Counted from the stretch's first letter, positions 41,010 to 50,055 are shown. The stretch: 64,000 nucleotides of DNA from Deefgea tanakiae (GCF_019665765.1 NZ_CP081150.1:3162001-3226000), one strand, 5' to 3'. Notes: generated from the letters alone by a model not told the origin. Made by a program: numbers and translations.

Positions 41010-41840
41010 TTACCAGGTGTATTGCAATAGGGCTGAAAACTCTCCGCTGCCTTTTGATTTGACCAAGGGGCTGTCCGCTGCATCGCCAAGGAATTGGTTG
41101 TAGCTGAGTGAGCTAATTAAACGCAGTTCTTTCGTGATTGGCACGAGGCCAGTGAGTCCCACGGTCCCGAGCGTGAGTCCGCTGCCTGCTTGATACGCTT
41201 TAAAGCCGCTTTTTTGCGCTTGTTGTTTTGTTACGCCATACCAGCGCTGTTGATAATCTGCATTACTGGCGGTGAGTGAACTGTTTAACATCAGCGCGAA
41301 ATTTTCACTGTCATAGACGGTGTAATCCGCGCCCAATGTGAGCTGCTGGCCACGATTTTTGTCCGACAAGCCAGTCAAGAGCACTGTGGATAAGTTTAAA
41401 TCGCCCAGGACATAATTGAGTATGGCGCCAGCTTGTGCCGCTGATTTAATATCGCCCATGCCTTTGAAATTGATTTTATCGGTCAGCCGGTCTTTTTCTT
41501 TGCGTTCACCACTAGGGGCCAGAAAAATCGCCGCTTGCCAATCTGGGTTGACTGCATAACTCCAACCGATTCCTTTACTGGTGCCCATAAAAAATCCTGA
41601 GCGATGGGCAATATCAAAACTAGGCATTGCGCCGCCTTTATAGAAATCCCCGCCCATGACTTCGGGGGCGTACGCAACCCCGAGCCCAGCAGCAACTTGC
41701 CAATTTTTGCCATCGCTGGCTTCTGCCCACAAGCTTTGCAAGCGTGATAATCCTTGCTCGGTACTTGAATTAAGTACCGTTTCTTCAGCGAGGCAGACTT
41801 GGCTGAGTAAAATAAAAGAAAAAATAATCGGGAAACGCAT
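41010..41840 (-). CDS. MipA/OmpV family outer-membrane protein
   Basis: 276-residue predicted beta-barrel with a signal peptide (MRFPIIFSFILLSQVCLA). The family start WQVAAGLGVAYAPEVMGGDF appears near residue 45, then alternating strands, ending in an aromatic (LLQYTW) as outer-membrane barrels do. MipA acts as a scaffold for murein enzymes in E. coli; OmpV-type roles differ. Probably follows the small gene at 41862 in one transcript. Confidence 0.85.
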   Translation of the reverse strand: MRFPIIFSFILLSQVCLAEETVLNSSTEQGLSRLQSLWAEASDGKNWQVAAGLGVAYAPEVMGGDFYKGGAMPSFDIAHRSGFFMGTSKGIGWSYAVNPDWQAAIFLAPSGERKEKDRLTDKINFKGMGDIKSAAQAGAILNYVLGDLNLSTVLLTGLSDKNRGQQLTLGADYTVYDSENFALMLNSSLTASNADYQQRWYGVTKQQAQKSGFKAYQAGSGLTLGTVGLTGLVPITKELRLISSLSYNQFLGDAADSPLVKSKGSGEFSALLQYTW

Positions 41841-41861
41841 GAGTCCATCCTTGGAAAAAAA

Positions 41862-42023
41862 TTATGAGGTAGGGAGTTGAGTGGTGCGAGCATTGGCTGA
41901 TTGCTGGGCTAATTGTTTGCCATCAAGTTTCTGTTGCGGTGTTCTATTGCTTCGTGTGGGCTCGATGTTTGCTGGTGTTAATAAGCGATCGAGATCCCAC
42001 GATGTTCGGTATAAGCTCCACAT
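41862..42023 (-). CDS. Small hypothetical protein (53 residues)
   Basis: A frame of 53 codons in the gap between mipA and the lipoprotein hydrolase. ATG at 42023 is preceded by GTGGAG seven bases away, and the product begins MWSLYRTSWDLDRLLTPANI. It is polar and Gln/Thr/Asn-rich, without signal peptide or known motif. Spacing (31 bases after the upstream stop, 21 before mipA) fits an operon. Coding status is tentative. Confidence 0.45.
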   Translation of the reverse strand: MWSLYRTSWDLDRLLTPANIEPTRSNRTPQQKLDGKQLAQQSANARTTQLPTS

Positions 42024-42054
42024 ATTATTTCTCCACGCTCATTAAACTAGATCA

Positions 42055-43191
42055 TTAAGGCGCAGCTAAAAACTGTGCAATCGCGGCGGTGACTTGTTTC
42101 GCGTGCGAGATAAATAGATAGTGATTGGCTCCGGCGATGTTGAGAGAGCTGCTACCGATCAGTTCGGTTTTAAATTTGTTTTGCTGTTGTAAAAGGTAAG
42201 GGCGATAGACCTGAGTAAAGAAAGTGCTGTTGGCTGCCCATTCGGGTGATGCGGGCGTTAACCACGGCACAATGTCACTTGGATTTTGTGCATCAGCAAA
42301 AATGCCAAGGGCACGCGCTTTTACCAAACTGTAGTTGGGCGTTTCTATGCCAGCGAGATGTTGTGCTGCGATTTCGTCAGGGGTGACCGCGTTGGCCACG
42401 CTGCCATCACTATTCAAGCGAATGGCCGCTTCAATTTCAGCTTTGGGAATCGCCACGCCACGGATGCGATGAGTGTATTGGCGAAGGCCATCTAGCGAGC
42501 TGAGATCGCCAATCGTCAATTCGGGTGGCGATGGTAAGGTGAAGCTGCTCAATGCTGCATTGAATGCGATGCGGTCATATGCTGCATCCAAATAGACTAA
42601 GCGATTGACGCGTTCCGGATATTTTCCGGCAAAGCGGCTGATTTCATCACCGGCAATTGAATGCCCAATTAAATGCACGCGTTGAATACCGAGTTGATCT
42701 AAAGCTGAACGAATATCTTCTGTTAATGTTGCAGTGTCATATCCAGTGGCTGGTTGGCTGGAACCACCATAGCCACGGCGCGTTAGGGCAAATACCCGAT
42801 TTTTAGCTGTTAAGCCTTGGGCAAAACCATCAAATACATGTGCGGTATTACCTGCTCCCGCCAACAGCAAAATGACATCGCCACTACCGCCAAAATCGAG
42901 CACCTCCAGCTTAATATTCGGAGCAATTTGGATAAATTTTTGCGATGGCATCGCAGATAACGTCAGGCCTGGGGGCGGTGTTGGTGTTATGGTCGGTGAT
43001 GGTGTTGGTGTCACGCTTGGGGTTGACTTTAAGCAATTTGAAATGGTGGCCCCGCTGTCCAAACATTTTTTCACTCGCGCGTGATCGTCAGCGTTACCGC
43101 CTCCGCAAGCATTGAGTAACGTGACTAAGCCCGCCATCAAAACAGCGGAACACGATTGACGACCTAATGGATTGAATTGGATTTGCATCAT
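42055..43191 (-). CDS. Alpha/beta hydrolase lipoprotein
   Basis: About 378 residues: signal peptide ending in the lipobox LLNACGG, a Thr/Pro linker (TPTPSPTITPTPPP), and an alpha/beta hydrolase domain (EVLDFGGSGDVILLLAGAGN, TRRGYGGSSQPATGY). The nucleophile is in LIGHSIAGDE and a histidine in AGANHYLF. The start is at 43191 or the adjacent ATG at 43188; the open frame to 43611 overlaps the opposite response regulator and is rejected. Divergent from the two-component system with an 85-base shared promoter region. Confidence 0.8.
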   Translation of the reverse strand: MMQIQFNPLGRQSCSAVLMAGLVTLLNACGGGNADDHARVKKCLDSGATISNCLKSTPSVTPTPSPTITPTPPPGLTLSAMPSQKFIQIAPNIKLEVLDFGGSGDVILLLAGAGNTAHVFDGFAQGLTAKNRVFALTRRGYGGSSQPATGYDTATLTEDIRSALDQLGIQRVHLIGHSIAGDEISRFAGKYPERVNRLVYLDAAYDRIAFNAALSSFTLPSPPELTIGDLSSLDGLRQYTHRIRGVAIPKAEIEAAIRLNSDGSVANAVTPDEIAAQHLAGIETPNYSLVKARALGIFADAQNPSDIVPWLTPASPEWAANSTFFTQVYRPYLLQQQNKFKTELIGSSSLNIAGANHYLFISHAKQVTAAIAQFLAAP

Positions 43192-43276
43192 CTGCCCTGC
43201 TCTGTGAGTGAATGGCAAGCAGTATGACAAACGCAAGCTTAAGCCGAGCTTAAGGTTCTTCAGGTAAAGTGACGGC

Positions 43277-43933
43277 ATGCATATCTTAATTATTGAAGAC
43301 GACCTCGATCTCGGGTTCGCACTCCAGCAGGCACTCAAAGCCGAAGACATCAGCAGCGAATGGCGGCGCAGCATTGCCGATGCGCCACGTTCTGCGCAGG
43401 AACTGGAATTTGACTGCGTGTTGCTGGATTTAACTTTGCCGGATGGGGTGGGATTTGAGCTGCTGAATCGTTGGCGCAAGGCCGGTATTGCGACGCCGAT
43501 TATTGTGATTACGGCGCGCTCGGCTTTGGATGATCGCTTGGCGGGTTTAGATGGCGGGGCTGATGATTTTATTATCAAGCCCTTTGCCACTGCGGAATTG
43601 ATCGCCCGCATGCGCGCGGTATTGCGGCGTTATGCGCAGCAAGCCAGTGATGTGTGGCATATCGGTGATTTGCAAATCGAGCCACGCCGCTATCAGGCTA
43701 GCCTTGCTGGGACAACATTAGATTTATCGCCAAGAGAGTTTCATTTATTGCTGGAGTTAGCCAGAGAGCCTGGGATTGTGGTGCCGAAAGGCGCATTGGC
43801 GCAGCGTTTGGAGCCATTGGGCGATGCGATTGATTTTGGTGCGCTGGAAGTTCATCTCTCAAATCTACGACGGAAGATCGGTGCACAACGCATTCGGACT
43901 GTACGTGGTATTGGCTATATGTTGGTGCTATGA
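43277..43933 (+). CDS. OmpR-family response regulator
   Basis: 218 residues. Receiver domain with the acidic pair (IEDDLDLG), phospho-acceptor Asp in CVLLDLTLPDGVGFELL, ITARSA and the conserved Lys in IIKPFATAEL. The C-terminal winged helix includes LDLSPREFHLLLELA and RTVRGIGYML. Overlaps its kinase gene by four bases (ATGA). Subfamily resembles QseB/PmrA regulators; targets unknown, though the divergent hydrolase gene and the downstream amidohydrolase are candidates. Confidence 0.93.
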   Translation: MHILIIEDDLDLGFALQQALKAEDISSEWRRSIADAPRSAQELEFDCVLLDLTLPDGVGFELLNRWRKAGIATPIIVITARSALDDRLAGLDGGADDFIIKPFATAELIARMRAVLRRYAQQASDVWHIGDLQIEPRRYQASLAGTTLDLSPREFHLLLELAREPGIVVPKGALAQRLEPLGDAIDFGALEVHLSNLRRKIGAQRIRTVRGIGYMLVL

Positions 43934-45303
43934 AGCGCTATTTACATTATTTTGGCCCCAGCCTGATTCGGCGCGTGGTCATTGCGATTTTGCTTGCGTT
44001 TGCATTGTGCTGGGTTGTGTTGGCAATCTATGGCTATCTGCAAGAAACTGACCCTGTTGAGCGAGATCGGTCGCTGCTCACGAATGGCCATGCTTTAGTG
44101 GCTGCGCTGGAAAAAGTAAGCGAAGAAACTGAGGCGTTGACTGTCATTTCAACGTATTCGGACATTTATAATTTAAGTTATCGGCAGTTTAAAATTCCTC
44201 GGGTCATGCTATTGCAACTCAATGATTTGCAGGGCCGTCGAATTTATCTGTCACCTGAAGGTGGCCAGCATCAATTGCCCGCAGGTCAGTCTCAATTGTT
44301 TGATGCCAAAGTGAATGGGGAGTTGTATCGTGTTTTTCACGCGAAAACTGCCCGTTGGGATGTGATGTGGGCTGCGCCCATTTTGGATTCGCCGTGGTTT
44401 TTTATGATGGTCATTATGGAAATGACGGTGCAAATGTTGATTGCTTTACCGATTATGGTACTGACGGTTTGGCTCGTGGTGGCACGCGGTTTAAGGCCAT
44501 TGCGGATGTTGTCGAGTTTGATTGCCGATAAAAATAAAGATGATCTATCGCCGCTCAATTTTAGTAGTCCTTACGCTGAGCTAAAGCCACTGACTGAGGC
44601 ACTAGATCGCTTATTAAGTCAATTGCGCAACAAAATCGAACGTGAACATGCTTTTGTGCAAGACGCAGCGCATGAATTACGCACGCCGATGGCGGTGATT
44701 TCAGCGCAAGCGCATGTATTAACACTGGCAGAAACCCCTGCGGATCGTGATGTTGCTGAGAAAAATCTAGAGTTAGCCATTAACCGGTCCTCACATTTGA
44801 TTGCCCAGCTACTCGAAATGTCGCACATTGATAACGATAAATTGGTGGCGATTGAAACAATTGATGTCGCTGCTTTGCTGCAACAAGAGCTGGCTCGTTT
44901 AGCGCCGACGGCGATCGCGCGGCAAATTGAGCTTTCGTTTGATGCGCCAGATACGCTATTCAATGTGGTCGATGCCAATGCGGTGCAATCGATTGTGCAA
45001 AATCTACTCAATAACGCGATTTTATATGTTGGTGAGGGTGATCAGATTGAGGTTGAGTTACGCCAAGTTGGTGAGCAGATGATTTTAAGCGTCGCCGATA
45101 ATGGCCCTGGCATTGCCGAGGCGGATCGAGAGCGGATTTTCGAGCGCTTCTATCGCGGCGCAGGGCACGATGTCGCGGGGACAGGCTTGGGCTTGGCGAT
45201 TGTGGCGCAGGCGGTTGCTCGTTTGAACGGTACCATTCAATTATCGACGGGTCTCAATGAGCGAGGCTGCTGTTTTATTGTTGAAGTGCCACTTCGACAT
45301 TAA
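43930..45303 (+). CDS. Membrane sensor histidine kinase
   Basis: 457 residues with two transmembrane helices (about 12-35 and 150-180) around a periplasmic sensor region, a HAMP-like linker, then the H-box FVQDAAHELRTPMAVISAQA, the N-box NLLNNAILYV, the G1 box VADNGPGIAEAD and the G2 box GTGLGLAIV. Partner of the response regulator with which it overlaps. The sensed signal is unknown. Confidence 0.93.
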   Translation: MKRYLHYFGPSLIRRVVIAILLAFALCWVVLAIYGYLQETDPVERDRSLLTNGHALVAALEKVSEETEALTVISTYSDIYNLSYRQFKIPRVMLLQLNDLQGRRIYLSPEGGQHQLPAGQSQLFDAKVNGELYRVFHAKTARWDVMWAAPILDSPWFFMMVIMEMTVQMLIALPIMVLTVWLVVARGLRPLRMLSSLIADKNKDDLSPLNFSSPYAELKPLTEALDRLLSQLRNKIEREHAFVQDAAHELRTPMAVISAQAHVLTLAETPADRDVAEKNLELAINRSSHLIAQLLEMSHIDNDKLVAIETIDVAALLQQELARLAPTAIARQIELSFDAPDTLFNVVDANAVQSIVQNLLNNAILYVGEGDQIEVELRQVGEQMILSVADNGPGIAEADRERIFERFYRGAGHDVAGTGLGLAIVAQAVARLNGTIQLSTGLNERGCCFIVEVPLRH

Positions 45304-45319
45304 CCTTGGTGCACAGAAT

Positions 45320-46162
45320 ATGAGAATCATTGGTGTTTGGCTGGTGCTGCTGAGTGTGCCTGCTAGCGCCTGTACCTTGTGGGGCGCGGCTGGAGATGCG
45401 GTGGAGGGCGGTGGCACGCTGCTGGCCAAAAACCGTGATTGGCGGCCTGACCATGCGCAGTCGATCCGCATTCTCACGCCGAAGGACGGCTTTCGCTATG
45501 TGGGTTTGTTCGCTGATGACGGTGCTGAGCCTGGCATCAAGGCGGGTGTGAATGAGCAAGGTTTAGCAGTAGTCAGCGCGGCGGCGAGTAGTATTCCCAA
45601 GAAAATTCGCAATGCACAAACCGATGCGCGCGGTGTGATGAGCAAGATTTTGCGGCAATATGGCTCAGTGGCGGATGTGATTGTGGATGCCGCGATTTTA
45701 TTTCAACCTGCTAGGGCGAATTTTTTAATGCTGGCCGATCGCCATCAAATCCTTCAAGTTGAAATTGGCCTCAATGGTCAATATAGCTTGAGCACTCAGA
45801 GTAACGGTGTTTTGGCGCACACCAATCATTATCTCAGTCAAGAATTGGCACACTGCAATCAACTGCAGGGTGAAAGTAGTCATCTCCGTCTGGCGCGGGT
45901 ATCAAGTCTATTGGCTGTGGATAAAAAGTGGCGCTTGGATAATTTTGCGGCGATCAGCCGAGATCAGCATGATGGTGCCGACAATAGCCTATGGCGACAT
46001 GGTAAGGAATACACCTTAGCGAGTTGGCAAATTGCGCTGCCAGAGCAAGGCGCGCCGCAATTGAACTTGGTGCTGGCCAATCCGCAGCAAAGTGAGTTGA
46101 AAGCGCAGTGGACACTGGATGCCGAGTTTTGGCGGCAAAATGCGGCGGTGTTGTTGCCTTAA
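45320..46162 (+). CDS. Exported C45/choloylglycine-hydrolase-like Ntn-hydrolase
   Basis: 280 residues starting MRIIGVWLVLLSVPASA, a signal peptide, immediately followed by CTLWGAAG. A cysteine exposed at the mature N-terminus is the nucleophile pattern of Ntn-hydrolases such as penicillin acylases and acyltransferases; GGTLLAKNRDWRPD and GVNEQGLAVVSAAAS support this. Substrate probably an amide. It starts 16 bases after the kinase stop, so it is probably co-transcribed and may be a target of that system. The start at 45257 within the kinase gene is rejected. Confidence 0.75.
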   Translation: MRIIGVWLVLLSVPASACTLWGAAGDAVEGGGTLLAKNRDWRPDHAQSIRILTPKDGFRYVGLFADDGAEPGIKAGVNEQGLAVVSAAASSIPKKIRNAQTDARGVMSKILRQYGSVADVIVDAAILFQPARANFLMLADRHQILQVEIGLNGQYSLSTQSNGVLAHTNHYLSQELAHCNQLQGESSHLRLARVSSLLAVDKKWRLDNFAAISRDQHDGADNSLWRHGKEYTLASWQIALPEQGAPQLNLVLANPQQSELKAQWTLDAEFWRQNAAVLLP

Positions 46163-46291
46163 TGCGGCTTACGTTTGATTGCTGCATCAGCGATGACTAA
46201 TTTACCTTGCCGTTAATCACAAACTCCTTACGAAGTCTTTAGTTTTCGGCGTGGCGCGTCGATAAACAGTTACCAACAAAGAGGTCCCGCC

Positions 46292-47152
46292 ATGAACTCA
46301 CTCTCATCACTCCAAAACAGCCCTTTGAATGGGCTGCGTTCTAATGAGTCGGGCTTGGCGCAATCCTTGCGCAAAATGGGTGAGACGGCGGGGGCGATGG
46401 GTAAATCGCTCACCAAGGGTAGTGAATTGATTCAACAGCGGGTGGATAACCTCAGTAAAGCGACGACGCAGATGGCGAGTGATTTTATTTCTCAGTTTGC
46501 CCAGAAAATGTTCGGTGACCAAGCGAAGGGCATGACCATCGAGTTTGATGAGATGTCACTGAGCGCAGAATCGAGCTTTACCGCCATGCAGCAGTCGAGC
46601 CAAAGTGCGCAAGGTAGCTCTCAAGCTAGCGCATTTCGTTTGAGCGATACCAGTTCGTTTAGCGGTAAAGGCACGTTGATCACAGCGGATGGGCAGCGCT
46701 TTGAGATTGAAATTGAGATTCGCTATGAATCGGTCATTGAAGGTGCCAGTATTGCTCAGCAGCGCAATATGAGTAATGGCTTCAACGCAATACCTAACAA
46801 TCAACAGCAAGGGCAATCTATCGCTTCTGCGCCGATCGATGCGCTCGATTTAAATCAAGCCAATGACGCTTCGGCCAAAGTGCCCGTTTCATCGCGCAAA
46901 GACGATGACAAAAAAGTGGATGGATTCAAACAAGACTTTGCTGGCACCGCGATGGACTTGTTGCAACGCCTGAGCAGCGAACCCGTATTCCGCCCATTCG
47001 GGATGTTTAAGCCCGATGCCGACGGTAAAAACGGCTTGCAACTCTTGGGTGAAATGTCGCTGCAACTGCTGAATTTACCCGGCGGACCACGCTATTTAGA
47101 TATGAGCCCCGACCATAATCCGGATAAAAAAGTACTGGATGCAAAAGCTTAA
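46292..47152 (+). CDS. Hypothetical protein related to the calcium-loop protein at 50157
   Basis: 286 residues, polar, rich in Ser/Gln, no signal peptide. A central strand region (SGKGTLITADGQRFEIEIEI) resembles the AHGKVCLADGSSRQFAVDYQ region of the protein at 50157; both have a helical N-terminal half. The calcium-loop domain seen there is absent; the C-terminal part is FRPFGMFKPDADGKNGLQLL. AAAGAGG precedes the ATG. Function unknown. Confidence 0.7.
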   Translation: MNSLSSLQNSPLNGLRSNESGLAQSLRKMGETAGAMGKSLTKGSELIQQRVDNLSKATTQMASDFISQFAQKMFGDQAKGMTIEFDEMSLSAESSFTAMQQSSQSAQGSSQASAFRLSDTSSFSGKGTLITADGQRFEIEIEIRYESVIEGASIAQQRNMSNGFNAIPNNQQQGQSIASAPIDALDLNQANDASAKVPVSSRKDDDKKVDGFKQDFAGTAMDLLQRLSSEPVFRPFGMFKPDADGKNGLQLLGEMSLQLLNLPGGPRYLDMSPDHNPDKKVLDAKA

Positions 47153-47153
47153 G

Positions 47154-47711
47154 TTAGCCCAGCAATTGGGGCATCAATCGTAAGTGCGGCCAGCGCGCCA
47201 ACCAATTTTTCTCTTCGATTCTTCGCTGAGTCACACTCAGCGCCAAGCCAGAATGGGCGTTGTGTCGCAAGCGCAGCGCCCATGCATCGGCTAATCCTGC
47301 CGTAACACGCCATTCAATTTCATTTTTGTCATTCATGGCAGCGCCCAAACACGTCGCCGTTTCGGGAAACCGCGCAACTGCATCTTTCGCCGAGGCATAG
47401 GCCGCCACGCCATTGCGGTGATGCATGCGCGCTTGATTCCGGACTTGCCATTGCACATTGGGTAGTTGTTGCTTGAGTTTAAATTCCAATTCTAAATCAA
47501 GCTGCGGATCGATTTGCTCGCTCGAATACCATGCGACATCGACATCATTTAGCGGTGTGCTGGTGCTGAATTGATGGGCCGCATCCCAGACCAAATTGCG
47601 TACGAATCCAGCGCAAATCATCGCTTGCGGGAGTGCTAATGCCTGTACTGCTTGAAGGCAATCCATGCGCAATGCATCGGCTTGAATCAGAGCGAGGGTC
47701 TGCTTTTTCAT
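47154..47711 (-). CDS. Nucleotidyltransferase-family protein (DUF925-like)
   Basis: 185 residues. The pattern AGFVRNLVWDAAH, then LNDVDVAWYSSE, and WQVRNQARMHHRNG with the acidic pair DVDV matches the NTP_transf_6/DUF925 proteins, which have a minimal nucleotidyltransferase fold. The C-terminal RRIEEKNWLARWPHL is also typical. Biochemical role unknown. One base separates its stop from the convergent hypothetical gene. Confidence 0.8.
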   Translation of the reverse strand: MKKQTLALIQADALRMDCLQAVQALALPQAMICAGFVRNLVWDAAHQFSTSTPLNDVDVAWYSSEQIDPQLDLELEFKLKQQLPNVQWQVRNQARMHHRNGVAAYASAKDAVARFPETATCLGAAMNDKNEIEWRVTAGLADAWALRLRHNAHSGLALSVTQRRIEEKNWLARWPHLRLMPQLLG

Positions 47712-47956
47712 GCGCTTTTGCCACCATTATTTACTTGAAATTCATTTTTAATCTGGCCTGCATATTCCGTGTAAAAGTGCATTTTGTGTACTGTTTTACT
47801 GGGCTGGTCGGCATGGGTGTAACTATGTCACTGAAACGACTCAATATTTTACTTAACATGCCCGTCTTCAGTTTAGAACACTTGCATATTAGCCATCGTA
47901 AATGGACATGCGCTCCTTCCCCTTGTACCGGAGGAGTGCTCGCAAAAGGGGAATGA

Positions 47957-48586
47957 ATGGCGTTAGGCGCAAAGCTTGGATCTTTAGTCATTATGAGTAG
48001 TTTAGTTACCGGCTGTGCACTGCACCGCTGGGTGCCGCAGCAGCCAGAGAAGGCTGCGGGCGCCTGTCTGGCGAGTAGCGTAACTGCGGTGAGCTCTGCA
48101 GCGAGTTCAACTGGTGCGGCATGTCTCGTTGCCAGCAGTGCATCGGCAGTGGCCAGTATTGAGATTGAGAGTTCGGACTATCAGTTCAGCCAAAAAGACA
48201 TCGATGCGATGATTTTAAATGCGTTTAATGAAGCACGCGGTGAATCCCCAGCAGGTATTCGTGCGGTATTGGCTGTGACGATGGCGCGGGTTGAATCTGC
48301 CTGTTACCCCGATTCGGTGCATGAAGTGGTCTATCAGCGAAAACAATTCTCTTGGACCTGGCAGCAAGGTACGGCGCGAACCTTAACCGCCGCCAAGGCG
48401 CGTGAGCCGCATAGTTATCTGAAGGTTAAGTCGGTGGTGACGGAGTATATTGCGAGTGGCGCAAAGCCAAGTCAGGCGATGCTCTACCATACGCGCGACG
48501 TTAATCCCGGATGGGCGAAAGCCGCCTCAATCGCACGGCTTAAAACAATGGGCAGTCATATTTTCTACGTGAATAAGCGCTGCTAA
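47957..48586 (+). CDS. SleB/CwlJ-type cell wall hydrolase lipoprotein
   Basis: 209 residues. Signal peptide with lipobox LVTGC, an Ala/Ser-rich linker, then the hydrolase_2 domain: LNAFNEARGESPAGIRAVLA (catalytic Glu in NEARGE), VHEVVYQRKQFSWT and MLYHTRDVNPGWA. Such domains cleave peptidoglycan glycan strands; an outer-membrane location is predicted. AGGGG precedes the ATG. Upstream gap of 245 bases holds no recognised gene. Confidence 0.85.
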   Translation: MALGAKLGSLVIMSSLVTGCALHRWVPQQPEKAAGACLASSVTAVSSAASSTGAACLVASSASAVASIEIESSDYQFSQKDIDAMILNAFNEARGESPAGIRAVLAVTMARVESACYPDSVHEVVYQRKQFSWTWQQGTARTLTAAKAREPHSYLKVKSVVTEYIASGAKPSQAMLYHTRDVNPGWAKAASIARLKTMGSHIFYVNKRC

Positions 48587-48599
48587 CTAAGCTTTATTT

Positions 48600-48648
48600 A
48601 GGTATAGCTACCAAGCTATTGATTAGTAATGTCTAGCGACCAATACTG
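48600..48648. repeat. 49-bp palindromic element, copy 8
   Basis: Starts AGGTAT and ends ATACTG at the family spacing. Internal ACCAAGCTAT is identical to copy 1, and GTAATG is shared. It overlaps the 3' end and stop of the CWC gene at 48633. Confidence 0.75.
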
Positions 48649-48836
48649 CGCTGCTTAATTTGTTCAAGGCAGCGAGGGCAATAACAATCGCCTTCGCCTT
48701 CCTTGGGTAAGGGTAGGCCGATGGGCAGATCCATGCACCAACAGCCGCCTTGCTGGCCGCCCGTACCACATTGAAATGACGTACCACAGTGCTGACAGCT
48801 TTTTTGGGCCACTGGCAATTGAGGGTGGCGCGTCAT
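48633..48836 (-). CDS. Cysteine-rich CWC family protein
   Basis: 67-residue small protein with seven cysteines in a CWC-family spacing: CQHCGTSFQCG, then CWCMDLP, then CYCPRCLEQI. Probably binds zinc; function unknown. Its ATG overlaps the last base of the TonB-like stop (TAATG), so translation is coupled to that gene. The last codons lie in a 49-bp element. Confidence 0.82.
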   Translation of the reverse strand: MTRHPQLPVAQKSCQHCGTSFQCGTGGQQGGCWCMDLPIGLPLPKEGEGDCYCPRCLEQIKQRSIGR

Positions 48837-49648
48837 TATTGCTTCCAGCGCACATTGCGCTCATCAACAAATTGGTAATAACGCGAAAGAACGATTTGTC
48901 CTTTATGGTCGAGTAATTCAATAGGTACTGGACCAAATGGGGCGGCAATCCGAATGATATTGAGCGCATCTTGATCAAGCTTCATGTTGCCCGATGAGCG
49001 GGTTAATTCCAATTTGGCGATACTGCCATCGCCATTCAGTACCACTTTAAACTGCATTAAGCCAAATAAAGGACGACCATTTTCGTCGCGCGGAAAATTC
49101 TGCTGGCCAATCCGCTCGACTTTTTGGCGAATTTGTTGCTCCCAAATTCCAAAAATCGCACGAACTTTTTCTGAACCTTCTTGGCTACGCGTCGCCCCGT
49201 CTTCTTGCTGGCGAGTTTCAAAAGTGGGTTTTTCTGGACGGTAAGTTAAGTCCAATGTCTTAGGTTTACCTTGCTTGGCACTGCCATTACCGAGGTCGAG
49301 TCCCGCGATTTCGACTTCTTTGGTGTCTGATGGTTGCGCAAGCACTTTTGGCGCACTAGCTTTGGTGGTTTTCTTGGGGGCTGGTTTAGCGCGGAACTCG
49401 GGTTTTTTCTCGCTTGGAGCCTGTGTCATCACCTTGGCTTCGGGTTCTGGCTCGGGCTCGGGTGCTTTCGGTGGCTGCTTTTTTTGGATCGTCATTTCTA
49501 GCACATTGCTACTCAGTGCTTTAAGTGTGGGTTTTTCTGAGGCTGGAATCAGCAAAAAAAGCATGTGGAGCAAAATAGCTAGGATGAGCGCCTGCACGAG
49601 CCATTTGTCTTGCGAGCTGGCGATATTACCAAGGTCGTTGTGCGGCAT
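48836..49648 (-). CDS. TonB-like energy transducer
   Basis: 270 residues: one N-terminal transmembrane helix (ALILAILLHMLFLLIP), a Pro/Glu/Lys-rich periplasm-spanning linker (PPKAPEPEPEPEAK, KPAPKKTTK), and a TonB C-terminal domain (LMQFKVVLNGDGSIAKLELT, SSGNMKLDQDALNIIRIAAP, FGPVP). Unlike the small gene at 15516 it has the classical three-part layout. No exbBD or receptor genes are nearby, so partners are unknown. Confidence 0.83.
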   Translation of the reverse strand: MPHNDLGNIASSQDKWLVQALILAILLHMLFLLIPASEKPTLKALSSNVLEMTIQKKQPPKAPEPEPEPEAKVMTQAPSEKKPEFRAKPAPKKTTKASAPKVLAQPSDTKEVEIAGLDLGNGSAKQGKPKTLDLTYRPEKPTFETRQQEDGATRSQEGSEKVRAIFGIWEQQIRQKVERIGQQNFPRDENGRPLFGLMQFKVVLNGDGSIAKLELTRSSGNMKLDQDALNIIRIAAPFGPVPIELLDHKGQIVLSRYYQFVDERNVRWKQ

Positions 49649-49797
49649 TCAAAAAAGTCCGAGTGACATAAGTATAAGCAGGGCTGCATTCTACCGTGAA
49701 GTGCCGGAATATAGCGTGCTAGATAAACGCCATTGGGCTTAGGTGCTTGATTTTGCATAAAAATGCTATTTTTCACGAAAAAAATTTAAAAAAAAGC

Positions 49798-49826
49798 TTA
49801 CTGTTTTAAAAAACATCAGGTATTAT
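49798..49826 (+). promoter_or_regulatory. Promoter of tRNA-Gln
   Basis: TTACTG and TATTAT are spaced by 17 bases, followed by a GC-rich discriminator (TCGCCCCC), about 40 bases before the tRNA. Confidence 0.7.
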
Positions 49827-49865
49827 TCGCCCCCTAAGTTGCTAAATTAAGTTTTGGCAAGCGTT

Positions 49866-49942
49866 AGGGGAGTCGCCAAGTTGGTTAAGGCACTGGATTT
49901 TGATTCCAGCATGCGAAGGTTCGAATCCTTCTTCCCCTGCCA
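49866..49942 (+). tRNA. tRNA-Gln (TTG)
   Basis: 77 bases including CCA; acceptor AGGGGAG pairs with TTCCCCT (one G-T); anticodon TTG at 49900-49902 in loop TTTTGAT. Single tRNA with its own promoter and terminator. Confidence 0.96.
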
Positions 49943-49951
49943 GAATATAGT

Positions 49952-49984
49952 AAAAAAGAGTCGCTGATGCGGCTCTTTTTTATT
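49952..49984 (+). terminator. Terminator after tRNA-Gln
   Basis: AAAGAGTCGC pairs with GCGGCTCTTT (one G-T) around TGAT, then T-run. Confidence 0.88.
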
Positions 49985-50006
49985 GCCTAAAATATATGCA
50001 ATGCTG

Positions 50007-50055
50007 AAGTATTGCCTTCTAGCTATTGCTTTATATTACCGCTGTGGTAATACCC
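50007..50055. repeat. 49-bp palindromic element, copy 9
   Basis: Starts AAGTAT and ends ATACCC; contains CTAGCTATTG, a good match to the internal motif. Downstream of tRNA-Gln. Confidence 0.68.

Noticed and set aside
43192-43611. Open frame extension of the lipoprotein hydrolase over the response regulator
   Set aside because: The extension lies antisense to the regulator's receiver domain, and the signal peptide with lipobox starts only at 43191.
47633-47956. 107-codon plus-strand frame before the SleB-like gene
   Set aside because: It starts inside the opposite nucleotidyltransferase gene and shows no family pattern; the rest of the gap holds nothing recognised.
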